59,000 nt of DNA from Chara braunii (taxonomy: Eukaryota > Streptophyta > Charophyceae > Charales > Characeae), in contig BFEA01000770.1 in assembly GCA_003427395.1 (NCBI GenBank), forward strand, positions 185,066 to 244,065. The letters run 5' to 3'. Both the position numbers and the translations under genes were made by a program. Under the pieces are notes generated by a model. It was given only the letters and a program-made list of their open reading frames with translations. It had not been told where the DNA came from and searched no databases. Shown in pieces: positions 42,960 through 54,164 of the stretch. Position 1 is the stretch's first letter. The number at the start of each line of letters is the position of its first letter.

Positions 42960-45345
42960 GAACTAAGTCACAGCCAGCAAGCGGGAGCAGCCCTGAGTGA
43001 AGGTTGAGCTCGTCGCCGCTTGATGGTTCAAGCAGATAAATTATTTCTGTAATTTCGAAATTAGTAAATTAGTAAAAATCCCGTGATTGGGATCACGACA
43101 GATCACCCAATCACGGGACAGCCAGCAAGTAGGAGCAACCCCGAGTGAAGGCTGAGCTCACTGCCACTTGCTAGTTCAGACAGTTTTAGTGTTCTTGAAA
43201 TTTTTAAATTAATAAATTAGTAAAATCCCATGATAGGCATCATGGTTGAGTACCCAATCTCGGGACAACCAGCAAGCAGGAGCAACGCTAAGCGAAGGCT
43301 AAGCTCGCCGCCTCTTGCTGGTTCAAGTAGTTTTAGTATTTTGGAGTCTCGAAATTAATTAATTAGTAAGATCCCGTGATTGGGATCAAGTCTGATCATC
43401 CAATCACGGGACAACCAGCTAGCGGGAGCAGCTCTAAGAGAAGGCTGCGCTCGCCGCCTCTTGCTGGTNNNNNNNNNNNNNNNNNNNNNNNNNNNNNNNN
43501 NNNNNNNNNNNNNNNNNNNNNNNNNNNNNNNNNNNNNNNNNNNNNNNNNNNNNNNNNNNNNNNNNNNNNNNNNNNNNNNNNNNNNNNNNNNNNNNNNNNN
43601 NNNNNNNNNNNNNNNNNNNNNNNNNNNNNNNNNNNNNNNNNNNNNNNNNNNNNNNNNNNNNNNNNNNNNNNNNNNNNNNNNNNNNNNNNNNNNNNNNNNN
43701 NNNNNNNNNNNNNNNNNNNNNNNNNNNNNNNNNNNNNNNNNNNNNNNNNNNNNNNNNNNNNNNNNNNNNNNNNNNNNNNNNNNNNNNNNNNNNNNNNNNN
43801 NNNNNNNNNNNNNNNNNNNNNNNNNNNNNNNNNNNNNNNNNNNNNNNNNNNNNNNNNNNNNNNNNNNNNNNNNNNNNNNNNNNNNNNNNNNNNNNNNNNN
43901 NNNNNNNNNNNNNNNNNNNNNNNNNNNNNNNNNNNNNNNNNNNNNNNNNNNNNNNNNNNNNNNNNNNNNNNNNNNNNNNNNNNNNNNNNNNNNNNNNNNN
44001 NNNNNNNNNNNNNNNNNNNNNNNNNNNNNNNNNNNNNNNNNNNNNNNNNNNNNNNNNNNNNNNNNNNNNNNNNNNNNNNNNNNNNNNNNNNNGATCACCC
44101 AATCACGGGACAGCCAGCAAGCAGGAGCAGCCCTGAGTGAAGGCTGGCCTTGCCGATGCTTGCTGGTCCAAGCAATTAAAGTTTCTATAATTTTCAAATT
44201 AGTAAATTAGTAAAAATCCCGTGATTGGGATCACGACAAATCACCCAATCACGGGACAACCAGCAAGGAGGAGCAGCCCTAAGTGAAGGCTGAGTTTGCT
44301 GCTGCTTGCTGGTCCAAGCAATTAAAGCTTCTATAATTTCCAAATTAGTAAATTAGTAAAAATCTCGTGATTGGGATCACGACAGATCACCCAATCACGG
44401 GACAGCCAGCAAGCAGGCGCAACCCTGAGTGAAGGTTGAGCTTGCCGCTGCTTGCTGGCACAACCAATAAAAGTATTTCTGTAATTTTTAAATTAGAAAA
44501 TTAATTTTTAAATTAGAAAATTAGTAAAAATTCCGTGATTGGGATAACAACAGATCACCCAATCACGGGACAGCCAGCAAGCAGGAGCAACCCTGATTGA
44601 AGGCAGAGTTTGCCGCTGCTTGCTGGTCCAAGCAATTACAGTATTTCAGTAATTTCCAAATTAGTAAATTAATAAAAATCCCGTGATTGGGATCACGACA
44701 GATCACCGAATCACGGGACAGGCAACAAGTAGGAGCAGCCCTGAGTGAAGGTTGAGCTTGCCGCTCTGCTTGCTGGTCCAAGCAATTAAAGCTTCTATAA
44801 TTTCCAAATTAGTAAATTAGTAAAAATCTCGTGATTGGGATCATGACAGATCACCAAATCACGGGACAACCAACAAGCAAGAGCAGCCCTGAGTGAAGGT
44901 TGAGCTTGCCGATGCTTGCTGGTCCAAGCAATTACAATATTTCTGTAATTTTCAAATTAGTAAATTAGTAAAAATCATGTGATTTGGATCACGACATATC
45001 ACCCAATCACGAGACAACCAGCAAGCAGGAGCAACCCTAAGTGAAGGCTGAGCTTGTCGCTGCTTGCTGGTCCAAGCAATTAAAGCTTCTGTAATTTTGA
45101 AATTAGTAAATTAGTAAAATCTCGTGATTGGGATCACGACTGATCATCCAATCACGGGACAACCAGCAAGCGGGAGCAACCCTGAGTGAAGGCTGAGCTC
45201 GCCGCCGCTTGATGGTTCAGGTCGTTATAGTATTCTTTTAATCTCGAAATCAGTAAACTAGTAAAATCCTGTGATTGGGTTCACGGCTGATCACCCAATC
45301 ATGGGACAGCTAGCAAGCGGGAACAACCTTGAGTGAGGGCAGCGC
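42960..45345. repeat. 147-150 bp satellite, two hairpins per unit
   Basis: At least 13 units are visible, with a gap that could hold about four more. Each unit has hairpin 1, CCCGTGATTGGG/CCCAATCACGGG (12 bp, e.g. 44218-44255), then hairpin 2, CCAGCAAGCAG/CTGCTTGCTGG (11 bp, e.g. 44574-44626), followed by an AAATTAGTAAATTAGTAAAA spacer. Copies at 42974 and 45163 have GCGG paired with CCGC in place of GCAG with CTGC, and the copy at 43122 has CAAGT paired with ACTTG. Stem pairing is thus kept while sequence changes. Confidence 0.95.
43469..44092. other. assembly gap (624 N)
   Basis: Unresolved bases inside the satellite; long frames across it are artefacts. Confidence 0.99.
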
Positions 45346-45399
45346 GCTGCTCGTTAGCACCTGCCTGATTACTGGTTTGTTTTATTTTATGTTTGAAGC

Positions 45400-45605
45400 A
45401 AACTGCACCCCTGTGCAGTATATTAATAGGGAGTGCGCACTGCGCACGATGCGCCTTTGTGCAAAATTCGAACAGGGGTTGTGCAGGGTGCACCCTTGAA
45501 CAATATTTAAACAGAGGTTATGCAAGTTGTGTCCCTGTGTTGTATTCAAACAGGGAGAGGAGTAGCTACATCAGGGGGCACCTTGTGTTATATTCGAATA
45601 TGAGC
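45400..45605. repeat. degenerate tandem repeat, about 57 bp, 4 copies
   Basis: Recurring GTGCAC/GCGCC..TTGTGCA..ATTCGAACAGGG blocks near 45410, 45450, 45495, 45530 and 45580. Divergence is high. Confidence 0.6.
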
Positions 45606-46192
45606 GTAATTTTCAGTGGATCTAAGACCTCATGTAGTAATTAAGACATAAGCATAGATAGATGTTGCACAGTGAGAACAGGCTCGAAACCTACTTAGTG
45701 CAGAGAACTGAACGCAATCTACCATGAGCTCAGATTAATTACAGCGAGAGGAATATTGCCTACCAGAGATTTTCGGGGTCGCGACTCAGTATTAAGACAC
45801 AAATCTCCCCGTAAAGAAAAATCAGAGTTGCATATCTGATAAGTCACGACACCAAGTTGAGTTTCTCAGTTTTAATTTTGCAAGCTCAGTTTCTCTTCTG
45901 CAAGTTCATTTCAGCGTATATGAACTCAGTCTGTCTATAAAAGTCCCATCATTCAGCATCAGTGGACCCTGGTTGGTTTCCAAAATTTCGGTTCAGACTC
46001 GGTCAAATCAGGTTTTTTCATCTCTCCGAGTTCAACTCAGTTTTGATTCTCAAATACAAGAACAACTTTCATTGCAAGTTTCAGCAAAGTTTCACTTGTC
46101 ATTTTCAATGCGAGTCACAATAAATTATCGGTTCAGATTTTGGTTCAGTACTCAGTTCAATTCTCGGTTCGGCTTCAGTAAAATTCGCATCA
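45606..46192. other. non-coding stretch, CTCAGTT-rich
   Basis: From 45850 on, TCAGTT and GGTTCAG motifs recur without clear period, leading into the next arrays. Confidence 0.45.
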
Positions 46193-46345
46193 GACTCAGT
46201 GAGCACAGTGCAGATTCGGTAAACTCAGTACAGACTCAGTGAGCACAGTGCAGATCCAGTCAACTCAGTACAGACTCAGTGAGCTCAGTGCAGATTCAGC
46301 ATACTCAGCAGCAGACTCAGCATCAGATCCAACAGCATACTGAGT
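46193..46345. repeat. 40-bp tandem repeat, 3-4 copies
   Basis: Unit starts CAGACTCAGTGAGCACAGTG and ends in ACTCAGTA. The last copy is diverged. Confidence 0.88.
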
Positions 46346-46483
46346 AATAAACTCAGTATCAGATTCAATGATATACTCAGTTATGCACTTCATGACAAGC
46401 TCAATTTTCCAGTAGACTCAATTTCTCCACAGACTCTTTCTGAACTCAGCAGACTCATGCTGGACACAACAGACTTTTTTTTT

Positions 46484-46770
46484 AAGTTCCATTAAGTTCA
46501 ATGAGATCAATCTCATCTCTTCAAGCTTAGTTCAGTTCCAGTAAGTTCAATGAGATCAGTTTCATCTCTTCAAGTTCAGTTCAGTTGCAGTAAGTTCAAT
46601 GAGATCAGTTTCACCTCTTCAAGTTCAGTTCAGTTCCAGTAAGTTCAAGGAGATCAGTCTCATCTCTTCAAGTTCAGTTCAGTTCCAGTAAGTTCAATGA
46701 GATCAGTCTCATCTCTTCAAGTTCGGTTCAGTTCTGGTAAGTTTAGTGAGATCATTTTCAGTTTCATCTC
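46484..46770. repeat. 49-bp tandem repeat, about 6 copies
   Basis: Unit starts TTCCAGTAAGTTCAATGAGA; the inner TGAGA/TCTCA pair makes a small hairpin in each copy. Confidence 0.93.
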
Positions 46771-46950
46771 TTTGAGTTCAATTCAGCTTCAGTGAATTCA
46801 TTTCAGATTCAAAGAGATCATATCAGGTTCAATGAATTCATTTCAGATTCAAAAAGATCAGATCAATATCAGTGAAGTCAGATCAAGTGAAACTCTATCG
46901 ATGATCTTAATTTACTCTCAACATGTCTCATTCTCAGGGGACATAACGTT

Positions 46951-47272
46951 GGTCACAACGGACAGTTCCGGTGACAGCAGCGGCAGTGATGGCCACAACG
47001 GGAGGTCCCAGTGGTAGCAGCGACGATGCTGGTCACAACGGCCAGTTCCGATGACAACAGCGATAATGCTGGCCACAGCGGAAGGTCTCAGTGGTAGCAG
47101 CGACGATGCTGGTCACAACAGGCAGTTCCGGTGACAGCAGTAATAATGCTGACCATAGCGGGAGGTCCCGGTGGTAGCAGCAACGATGCTGGTCAATGGA
47201 GGCAATCCCGGAGACAACAACAATAACACTGGTCATAGCGGGCTCTCCTGGTGACAGCAGCAACAGTTATGT
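46951..47272. repeat. 40-bp minisatellite, 8 copies, two alternating types
   Basis: Units alternate between a GGTCACAACGG(A/C)CAGTTCCG type and a GGCCACAGCGGGAGGTCCC-like type, giving an 80-bp higher-order period. Each ends in a (GC)AG(C/T)(A)..ATGCT block. Confidence 0.95.
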
Positions 47273-47993
47273 CACGGCAAGTGTTCTCGGTGACGTCAGT
47301 GCAAAGCAAGACTGATTAGGTGATAAGTGAGCAGCTTTAAAATCAGCTAGCATCTGAGTACAGTAGACTCAAGGCAAAAACTTATTGGGCTTGACAGACA
47401 TATGGAAAAGCACATACTCAAGGCTTTAGTACAATCATCAGATACAAACCGCAGCAGATCTTCTCAAGATGTACTTGGACGTGGTGTCTGATGCTCTAAG
47501 AGATCGGGATTGAGATTGAAAGTGAGAAGGGAGAGTGAGAGCACCGACACTGATCATTGACCATGTCCTTGTCATTATACTCTTGAGATGATACGAGCTC
47601 TTATTTTTCCCTCATTCATCATGTCTTTGCCTTGAGTCAGTCAGTCTTGATTATCTCTTCTGGCATTGTTTGATGATTGTATTTCCTTGCTGACTATGTC
47701 ACGGTTCTCAAATTCTTAAATTTACATCTTAATACACACATGACATATTTAATTTATTTTTTATTATGTGCATCACCATTGCTATTCCGAATCACAATCA
47801 AAGATTCCTTAAGACCGAGGTCCGGCGAAGACCGCAATTGAAGGGTCTCGCTCGAAGCCGAACGCACACAATAGGAAGGGATTTGCATTATTTAATTTAA
47901 TTGATTTATTGCAATCAACATCAAATCTTGCATGACAACCTGTTGGCTTTCTGGTCGCCCGAAGTGGCCCGACTGAAAAAAGTGTGACAAAAA
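47273..47993 (+). other. possible LTR upstream of an Asp-type PBS
   Basis: No gene. The stretch ends GTGTGACA about 4 nt before the PBS, as an LTR 3-prime end would. I could not find its TG start or the partner LTR. Confidence 0.35.
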
Positions 47994-48011
47994 TGGCGTC
48001 GTTGCCGGGGA
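47994..48011 (+). other. primer-binding site, Asp-tRNA type
   Basis: TGGCGTCGTTGCCGGGGA matches the TGGCGCCGTTGCCGGGGA PBS known from plant Athila/Tat-type gypsy elements, with one mismatch. It suggests a plus-strand LTR element whose coding region is missing or unrecognisable. Confidence 0.7.
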
Positions 48012-49379
48012 CATGAAAAATTTTCGTGTCCGGAACGAGCCTGGGTCAACAAACAACTTTGAACTTTGATTAGGCCTTGAGAACTGTTGATAATTTTGGA
48101 ATTTTCAGATTGATTTTGCAATCTTCATTGAGTCATTATTCTCTTGGAAAGCCTAGTTGCTAACTGAATCTTATCTTTCCTTGTGTGAGGTATCACACTG
48201 AATTGGAGAAGGAAAATGATATTGATTGATGGAGAAGATCAAACTTTATCAAAGGTATATCTTATAAACTCTTTACATCCTTGAAAAATCGAGAAAAGAA
48301 GAGGACAAAGTCTATAGGATATCTGAGATGAAAGACTCAAGAGTTAATGGTATGGTATCAGGGTCGAGACTTCGTAGGTTCGTCTTCAGAGGCCGTGGTC
48401 TGATTCCTACAATGGCCGCAAAGAGAGCAAAGAACGGTCAGTCATCCAGTAAGAGAACAATTTCAGAGAAACTGAGAGAAGAATAGTAAGACAAGTGAAA
48501 CTGCAAGACTTAATTTCCAGCGACACTGATCATTCTTGCATTGTCAGTTCAGTATGTCAATTCTTCAGCATATCAGTTTGACACAAGAAATTACGAGAGG
48601 ATTTTTAGATGATTCATATTCGTTTTGGCATATGAAATAATTGCTTACTTCTGCAAGTGACATAACTAATCAGATTAAGGTATCATTGATGCAGAGCTAC
48701 AGTCGGTCCATGAGTGTCAGGTCCCTGAGAGAGGGAAGCAGCTGTGAAGTGCAATTGTAATAAGTATTGACAAAGTGTCAAGATCAGAGAACTCATGGTT
48801 GTGGCACATCAAAAGATGTAATCATTACCGTTTCTATGATAAAGAGAAAGTTCGATGGGCATTAAAAAGTTCATCTCTGTTTGATAAAGAATTGTCAGCA
48901 GAGGAACGTCGTGTCTTTTGACTAAGTTGCCCATCCAAGAAAATTCAAATGAGAACAGACATAAAGAAGTTCAGCTTAACTTGACGAAGAGTTGTCAATA
49001 AAGGGACTTCGTGTTTCTTGACTAAGTTGTATGTCTTCACTCAGATGAGGGAAGAAACCTCTCTTAGATCAACATTTCAGTATTTCCTTGGGACTGACGG
49101 GACGTGTCTTGGAAAAGAAATTCCCAGCTGAGGGAAGGGACCTCTCTGGGGCCAGCACTAATCATCCTTCTTGAGACTGAAGGGAGATCTCCTGCAAGGG
49201 CTTGGTGCTGATTATCATGTTGCTGTTCAGTGCCTCTTGAGGCTGAAGTGGCGTCTCTTAAGAAATGTTTGTCCTGTTATGGGGCAAGGGCAGTCTGCTT
49301 GTGGGTTATGACATGCTTGCCTAATTGTCTGTGCCTGGGATCTTCTTCTCTAACCTAAAGATGTATTGATTGTCGGGGC
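48012..49379 (+). other. retroelement leader-like DNA, no coding domain
   Basis: TGGTATCAGGGT at 48353-48364 resembles an initiator-Met PBS (10 of 12). Around 48880-49200 a block is repeated twice or more (AAGTTC..GATAAAGAATTGTCAGCAGAGG..CGTGTCTTTTGACTAAGTTG and its match near 48970-49030). No gag or pol motif seen. Confidence 0.4.
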
Positions 49380-49905
49380 CAACCAGAGCCTTACCGCAGT
49401 AGGTTGCAATCTAGTAGGGTCAGCGGATCCCCAACGCGAGTGTCGAATTCCGTAGTCGACTGAGGCTAAGACTCCGGGGTCTGGCCTATGAGGTCGAAAG
49501 GGGTAGGCTGGAACCCTACCGCAGTCAGAGGATGCAATCTAGTGAAGTTCGCCAGAGCCTGGAACTGTGGTTAGACCGGGTCCCACGTTCAAGAATCTGG
49601 GCGGGGCAGCCAGCGCCCTGGTCCCCGACCGCAGTGGTCAAATCCGGGCTCGGGACAGTTTGACTAACGGGAGGTCTACTGTCATAGGGTGACCAGACCC
49701 GCTATAGTCTGGGTGTCCTCGTGAGAGTGTCAAAGGACTACCATACTCGAGTAGTGGGTATGCTGGTCCTGACTTGGAGGCAGGTCAAAGGGGCTGTCAA
49801 GACAAATGGTCTGACTAGTCCTGGCCTGAGGCGGGCCGAATAGGGTATGTTAGACTGACGGGAAGTCTGGCATTCCAGGCCAGTGGTGGGCCAAAACCAA
49901 GGCAA
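49380..49905. repeat. degenerate repeats with CCGCAGT and AGTCTGG blocks
   Basis: CCGCAGT..GCAATCTAGT occurs at about 49394 and 49520, and AGACTGACGGGAAGTCTGG-like or GACTAACGGGAGGTCTA-like short stems recur to 49870. Confidence 0.5.
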
Positions 49906-50109
49906 TCAATAACTCTTGGGTGTAAAGAATTGTCTCGTTGCGTCTATTAATTTATTAATTTATTATTTTTATTATTTTATTATTTTACTTTATTTTGGGT
50001 TTTATTTTGTTTTACTTGTTGCTTGGCTGATAATTGTCGGGGAGCCTGCTTGCTGGGGCATAGTTTGTTGTCCGTGGGACTCGCTGTTTTGCAGGTATAT
50101 AAAGACTTA

Positions 50110-50300
50110 CTTGAAGTTCCCCAGGCCAGAAAAGAAAAGTGGTTTGGTATCCCCTTCCTTTTATCTGAGAAGTTGAGGAGACGCCTCACTCAGATGAGAG
50201 AAAGAAAACAGGGTTTGGTATCCCCTGAGTTGCTTGAGAAGTTGAGAAGACGACTCACTCAAGCCAGAGAGCAGAAAAAGGGTTTGGTATGCCCTACTCC
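50110..50300. repeat. about 70-bp tandem repeat, 3 copies
   Basis: GGTTTGGTATCCCC, GAGAAGTTGAG(A/G)AGACG and CTCACTCA recur in order; the third copy is truncated. TGGTATCAGACT at 50334-50345 follows and resembles a Met PBS (10 of 12). Confidence 0.8.
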
Positions 50301-50345
50301 TAGCATGGCAGACTGGACAAGTGTCTTTAGCATTGGTATCAGACT

Positions 50346-51035
50346 GACAATGTTCTTGATTTTACAGCCAAGGTAAAGGTTAAGGTAACCTTTCTCTGCC
50401 ATAAAATCCAGATTGAGAACAGATTTCAGATTAACAGGAGGTCAGAACCAGCAGCAAACAAGAAAGTGGAAGCATAATCCTTCTTTAATTTACTTAGTGG
50501 CCGACAAGCGGCCTGGTTCACGAGGAATCTGCATCCCCGGCCTTAAGGTATTCAAAGTCTCAAGCCAGGGACGTTGTGGAGCGAGAAATGAACTGAAAGA
50601 TTGGAAGGAGAACTGACTCAAAACGTTGAGAAAAAGTCACGCTTATACAGGATATAGAAAATCGCCATTAGCTCCGTCTAAAGTAGAAAGAGAAGAAAGA
50701 AAATGTTGAAAAGAATGCAGTTATTGGGGTGAGAAGGCGAGGAAACTGCGCAAAAAGTGCTCGGCGCGCCATAGCGCGCTTCGAACTTCTTCCGAAAATA
50801 CTCCATCCTTTCCAAGGATGGAGTCCTTTCGCACCATGTAGAGAACGGGCGGCGTGGGTGAGACCTTGAGTATGCACCATAACCCCGTATCTCTTCTTTC
50901 TCCTCCTCAAAACTATAGTCACGCCTCGTACGGACCGGCGAATCCTCCCGAGCCATACCCCCTCTTCCTCCTCTTCCTCTTTCCTGTCCCCGACGCGCTT
51001 CAGGCATGGTGCTCGTGTAGCTATGGAGATTGAGA
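50346..51035. other. non-coding stretch
   Basis: No gene recognised. A small perfect stem CCATCCTT/AAGGATGG lies at 50803-50822. Minus-strand open frames running into the family X copy have no domain. Confidence 0.4.
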
Positions 51036-51312
51036 CAGCGAACGAGAAACGCCCTCGGCTGGACCACCTCTGCAATCGCATACGAAAAGCTTTTGCATGT
51101 GGTTCAGTAGCTCGGCAGGGATACGCCCACCTAAGGGATGGTGACAACTCCTGCAGGTGGAGGTAAGCGGTGCCTTGCGTGACCCTGTCCTGTCGCAGGG
51201 GCTCGCGAGAGGTACGGCTTGCGCACTCGGCCGGAGCGGCAAATGCTCTCCGCGACAAGTCCTGCATAATCCTGCGTGACGCGGCCGGGAGGGTCCCCGT
51301 GTGGGACCGATG
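51036..51312 (-). repeat. dispersed repeat family X, copy 3 (reverse)
   Basis: Reverse-oriented copy, nearly identical (a handful of differences) to 51377-51654 in the opposite direction. The two flank an adapter junction. Confidence 0.92.
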
Positions 51313-51338
51313 CGCCCGACAGCTGGCTTCCTCGGACC

Positions 51339-51376
51339 CTGTCTCTTATACACATCTAGATGTGTATAAGAGACAG
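51339..51376. other. Nextera mate-pair junction adapter (artefact)
   Basis: CTGTCTCTTATACACATCT (51339-51357) is followed at once by its reverse complement AGATGTGTATAAGAGACAG (51358-51376). This is the Tn5 mosaic end in the double form produced by Nextera mate-pair circularisation. Translation gives the known contaminant peptides SYTHLDVYKRQ and MCIRD. It is not native sequence, and the DNA on its two sides may come from different loci or from one locus read twice. Confidence 0.99.
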
Positions 51377-51768
51377 CATCGGTCCCGCACGGGGACCCTT
51401 CCGACCGCGTCACGCAGGATTATGCAGGACTTGTCGCGGAGAGCATTTGCCGCTCCGGCCGAGTGCGCAAGCCGTACCTCTCGCGAGCCCCTGCGACAGG
51501 ACAGGGTCACGCGAGGCACCGCTTACCTCCACCTGCAGGAGCTGTCACCATCCCTTAGGTGGGCGTATCCCTGTCGAGCTACTGAACCACATGCGAAAGC
51601 TTTTCGTATGCGATTGCAGAGGTGGTCCAGCCGAGGGCGTTTCTCGTTCGCTGTAGCATACGGGGTTACGCGCGGTCGAACGTCCGAAAATCGAACCCGC
51701 ACACGAATCGACGCACTGGGGGGCTGAGGTCCCAAATGCGACTCGGCGCCGGTCGACTAGGACGCATC
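51377..51768 (+). repeat. dispersed repeat family X, copy 4
   Basis: Plus-oriented copy with the full 3-prime part, ending CCGGTCGACTAGGACG, which matches the end of copy 5 at 58880-58895. Confidence 0.92.
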
Positions 51769-51879
51769 ACACACACCACGCGTTACACCACAACACTCAC
51801 ATCTACCTACACATAACACGCAAAAAAAAACACAACACAAACACCAGAAACAACACCACAACACCGCAACACTCCTAGT

Positions 51880-52830
51880 CCCTTCGGTATCCGACCCATA
51901 ACTTTATGTCGCGAGACTAAGATAGGTATTGCGCGTTGGGTTTTCGTATAAGCGCCGTGCGCGCGCATGACCTCCTCATATCGACCAGCCATGCGGGCAC
52001 TCGCAAACACTCGCGCTGATGGGGTACTACGTGGTACTCGTAACCGCGCGGCCCTTGGTAATCTCGAAGGTCGTGTTCGACACTCAAGTGTCGACTGACA
52101 AGCGCTTAGAGGGGTTACCTTCTCGGCGCTAGACAACCACCATGCGCAGCTGAAGACCACACCCTCTTCTGCATCCTGTGCAGAGGGGTTGAGTAGACAG
52201 CTTCAGGGCTGTCGAGGTAGTTGAAATCAAGGGGTTTGACTTTGACAGCTACCACGAACTACAACGTCCAACCACAGAAGCTTAAAGGAGGAAACAACTG
52301 TAGATAGTCTGATAGTCGTTCCAAATGGAAAGGGTAGGCCAACGTGAAAGGATGCGTGCGGATAAGGCCCAAATTTAGACCCATAGGCAACCCGATGTTT
52401 AAGATGTCAGAGGCTCGTACGCGGATCCCCATAGGCCAACTAAGACTGATACCCTGCCCATGCGTCGTTTCTTGCTGCTGAAACTTGGGTCTACTGGCCA
52501 TAACGCTATTGCCCTCCTCGCTTGTCCCATAACTTTTGATCGCGGAAATTGGTAAGTGTCGCGCATGCGGGTTAACATAACGCTGCGCGGATGCAACCTA
52601 CGCATACCAACCAACAATGCGAAATTATGTAATCAATCGTGATGTCGGCGGACTATGTAGTGCTCATACGCGAGTGGCCTCACTTGAGCCATGGGGTTGC
52701 TTTCGACGCTTAGGCGTCGGCTGAAGCACACACTAAGGGGGGTAAACCTTTAGCTAGCGCAAAACCGGCCTGAGGGCCTTACCATCTTCTGCACCCTGAG
52801 GTGCCCCAACGGGCACGAGTGAGATGGTCC
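51880..52830. repeat. diverged direct duplication, 626-bp offset
   Basis: Blocks CCCATAACTTT(A/T), GGTAAGTGTCGCGC-like, GTCGACTGA/GTCGGCTGA and CTTCTGCA(T/C)CCTG recur in order in 51893-52190 and 52527-52810. Each copy holds a perfect stem: CGACACT/AGTGTCG at 52078-52093 and CGACGC/GCGTCG at 52704-52719. A further stem GTGCCC/GGGCAC lies at 52801-52816. Confidence 0.7.
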
Positions 52831-53684
52831 CTAGGGCAGGAAGAGATTTAGAGCGGTGGTGAGTTGTCTGGCGCACCACCAGCGACACGCTAATCTTTCC
52901 GCCCGAAACTTTATCGTTCCACCAAAACAATTTACAACGAGAAAAAAGAAAAAAATTACTTAACGTTGGCAGGTGAAAACCTGAATTCCCGTGCGTACGC
53001 CCGCTCTACCTATCACATTATTAGGACGGGGAAAGAGCAATTTCACTCAAACAAAAGGTTGTGGGGTGGATCACTCTCACGACTGTTATGTGGTTTGCCC
53101 ATCTGAATCCAAACATAATCACGCAACAAGACTCAATCGAGATTCTCTCATATATACCTTCAGTCATACGCACAACATTCAAACAACATCACACACACTA
53201 AAGAGATAAACTTTTCAGCCTTCTGCAGCTCACACCCTGCCTTATGCACACAAGCCTAACCATTTCCCCACCAGACCTCAACAAAGGTACTCAGTCTTTA
53301 AGAAATGGCCATTTATAAAGGAACTGGGTGAAAACCCAAAGAAACACACAAACCCTGGCAAGGGCCAAGGCCTTAGGTTGAGAGGCAGAAGAAATAGGAA
53401 AGTTGAATCGTAAACCGACGAATCGGCAACCGACCTGTTATCAGTGATAAAAAAAAAGTGATCCTTTTGAAGGATCAGGCTGATCAGATCAAGCCTTCAG
53501 ACGAAATACGGAAACCTGCATCACAGTACAGGCCAAAAAGAAACATTACTATGTTCATGCCACAAAGGGGAGTACTCCCTGACTCGTAACCTAACTCCTC
53601 TACTAGTACCAAACCACTGAACATCTCCTCTATCCTGGACGAATCCGCTAAGTAGTTCCTGGTTGAAAAATATTATAACTCCTC
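52831..53684. other. non-coding stretch
   Basis: No gene or clear repeat recognised. Confidence 0.4.
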
Positions 53685-53812
53685 AAATTCTACGAAATTT
53701 CGGCGGCGCTTCCCATAGGAAAAATATTTTTTCATAATTTGTATGAGCCAAAAAATGACTAACTCTTTCAAATTTACAAAAATTTCGGCAGCGCTTCCCG
53801 TAGGAACAGGAG
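53685..53812. repeat. short direct duplication with AAATTTCGGC motif
   Basis: TACGAAATTTCGGCGGCGCT and ACAAAAATTTCGGCAGCGCT occur about 80 bp apart. The motif resembles one I recall next to plant gypsy elements. Confidence 0.6.
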
Positions 53813-54164
53813 GCTGTCAAGATTTATACAAAGCTGAAAGACAGGAAGACTAAGCAAGCTATACTTGGGACTAGCTTCTGACATCTGCTTGATGACTCAT
53901 AATTCAATGATAGCCCGCACAACCTCTAAATGAGAGTGTGGCTAGCCCTGATCCTAACTCCTAGCAGAGTCAGTCCTACCTGCATCCCAAGTTCTCCCTC
54001 CTATCATCCATCTCATCAACCTATGGCTTCAGCACTTGGCGACCATCTAAGCAACTAATCTATCAAAAAGACACCCCAACGTGAGAGCCAGAAAGCATGC
54101 ATAGACAAACATCTCTCACAATTCCACATAAGTTTGACCAAAGTAGTTTGTTAGATCACTCAGC
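53813..54164. other. non-coding stretch
   Basis: No feature recognised. Confidence 0.4.

Noticed and set aside
43355-44210. Frames of 220-280 codons
   Set aside because: They cross the 624-N gap in the satellite.
50668-51727. Conserved-looking frames of 100-200 codons
   Set aside because: They are translations of family X copies and of the sequencing adapter.
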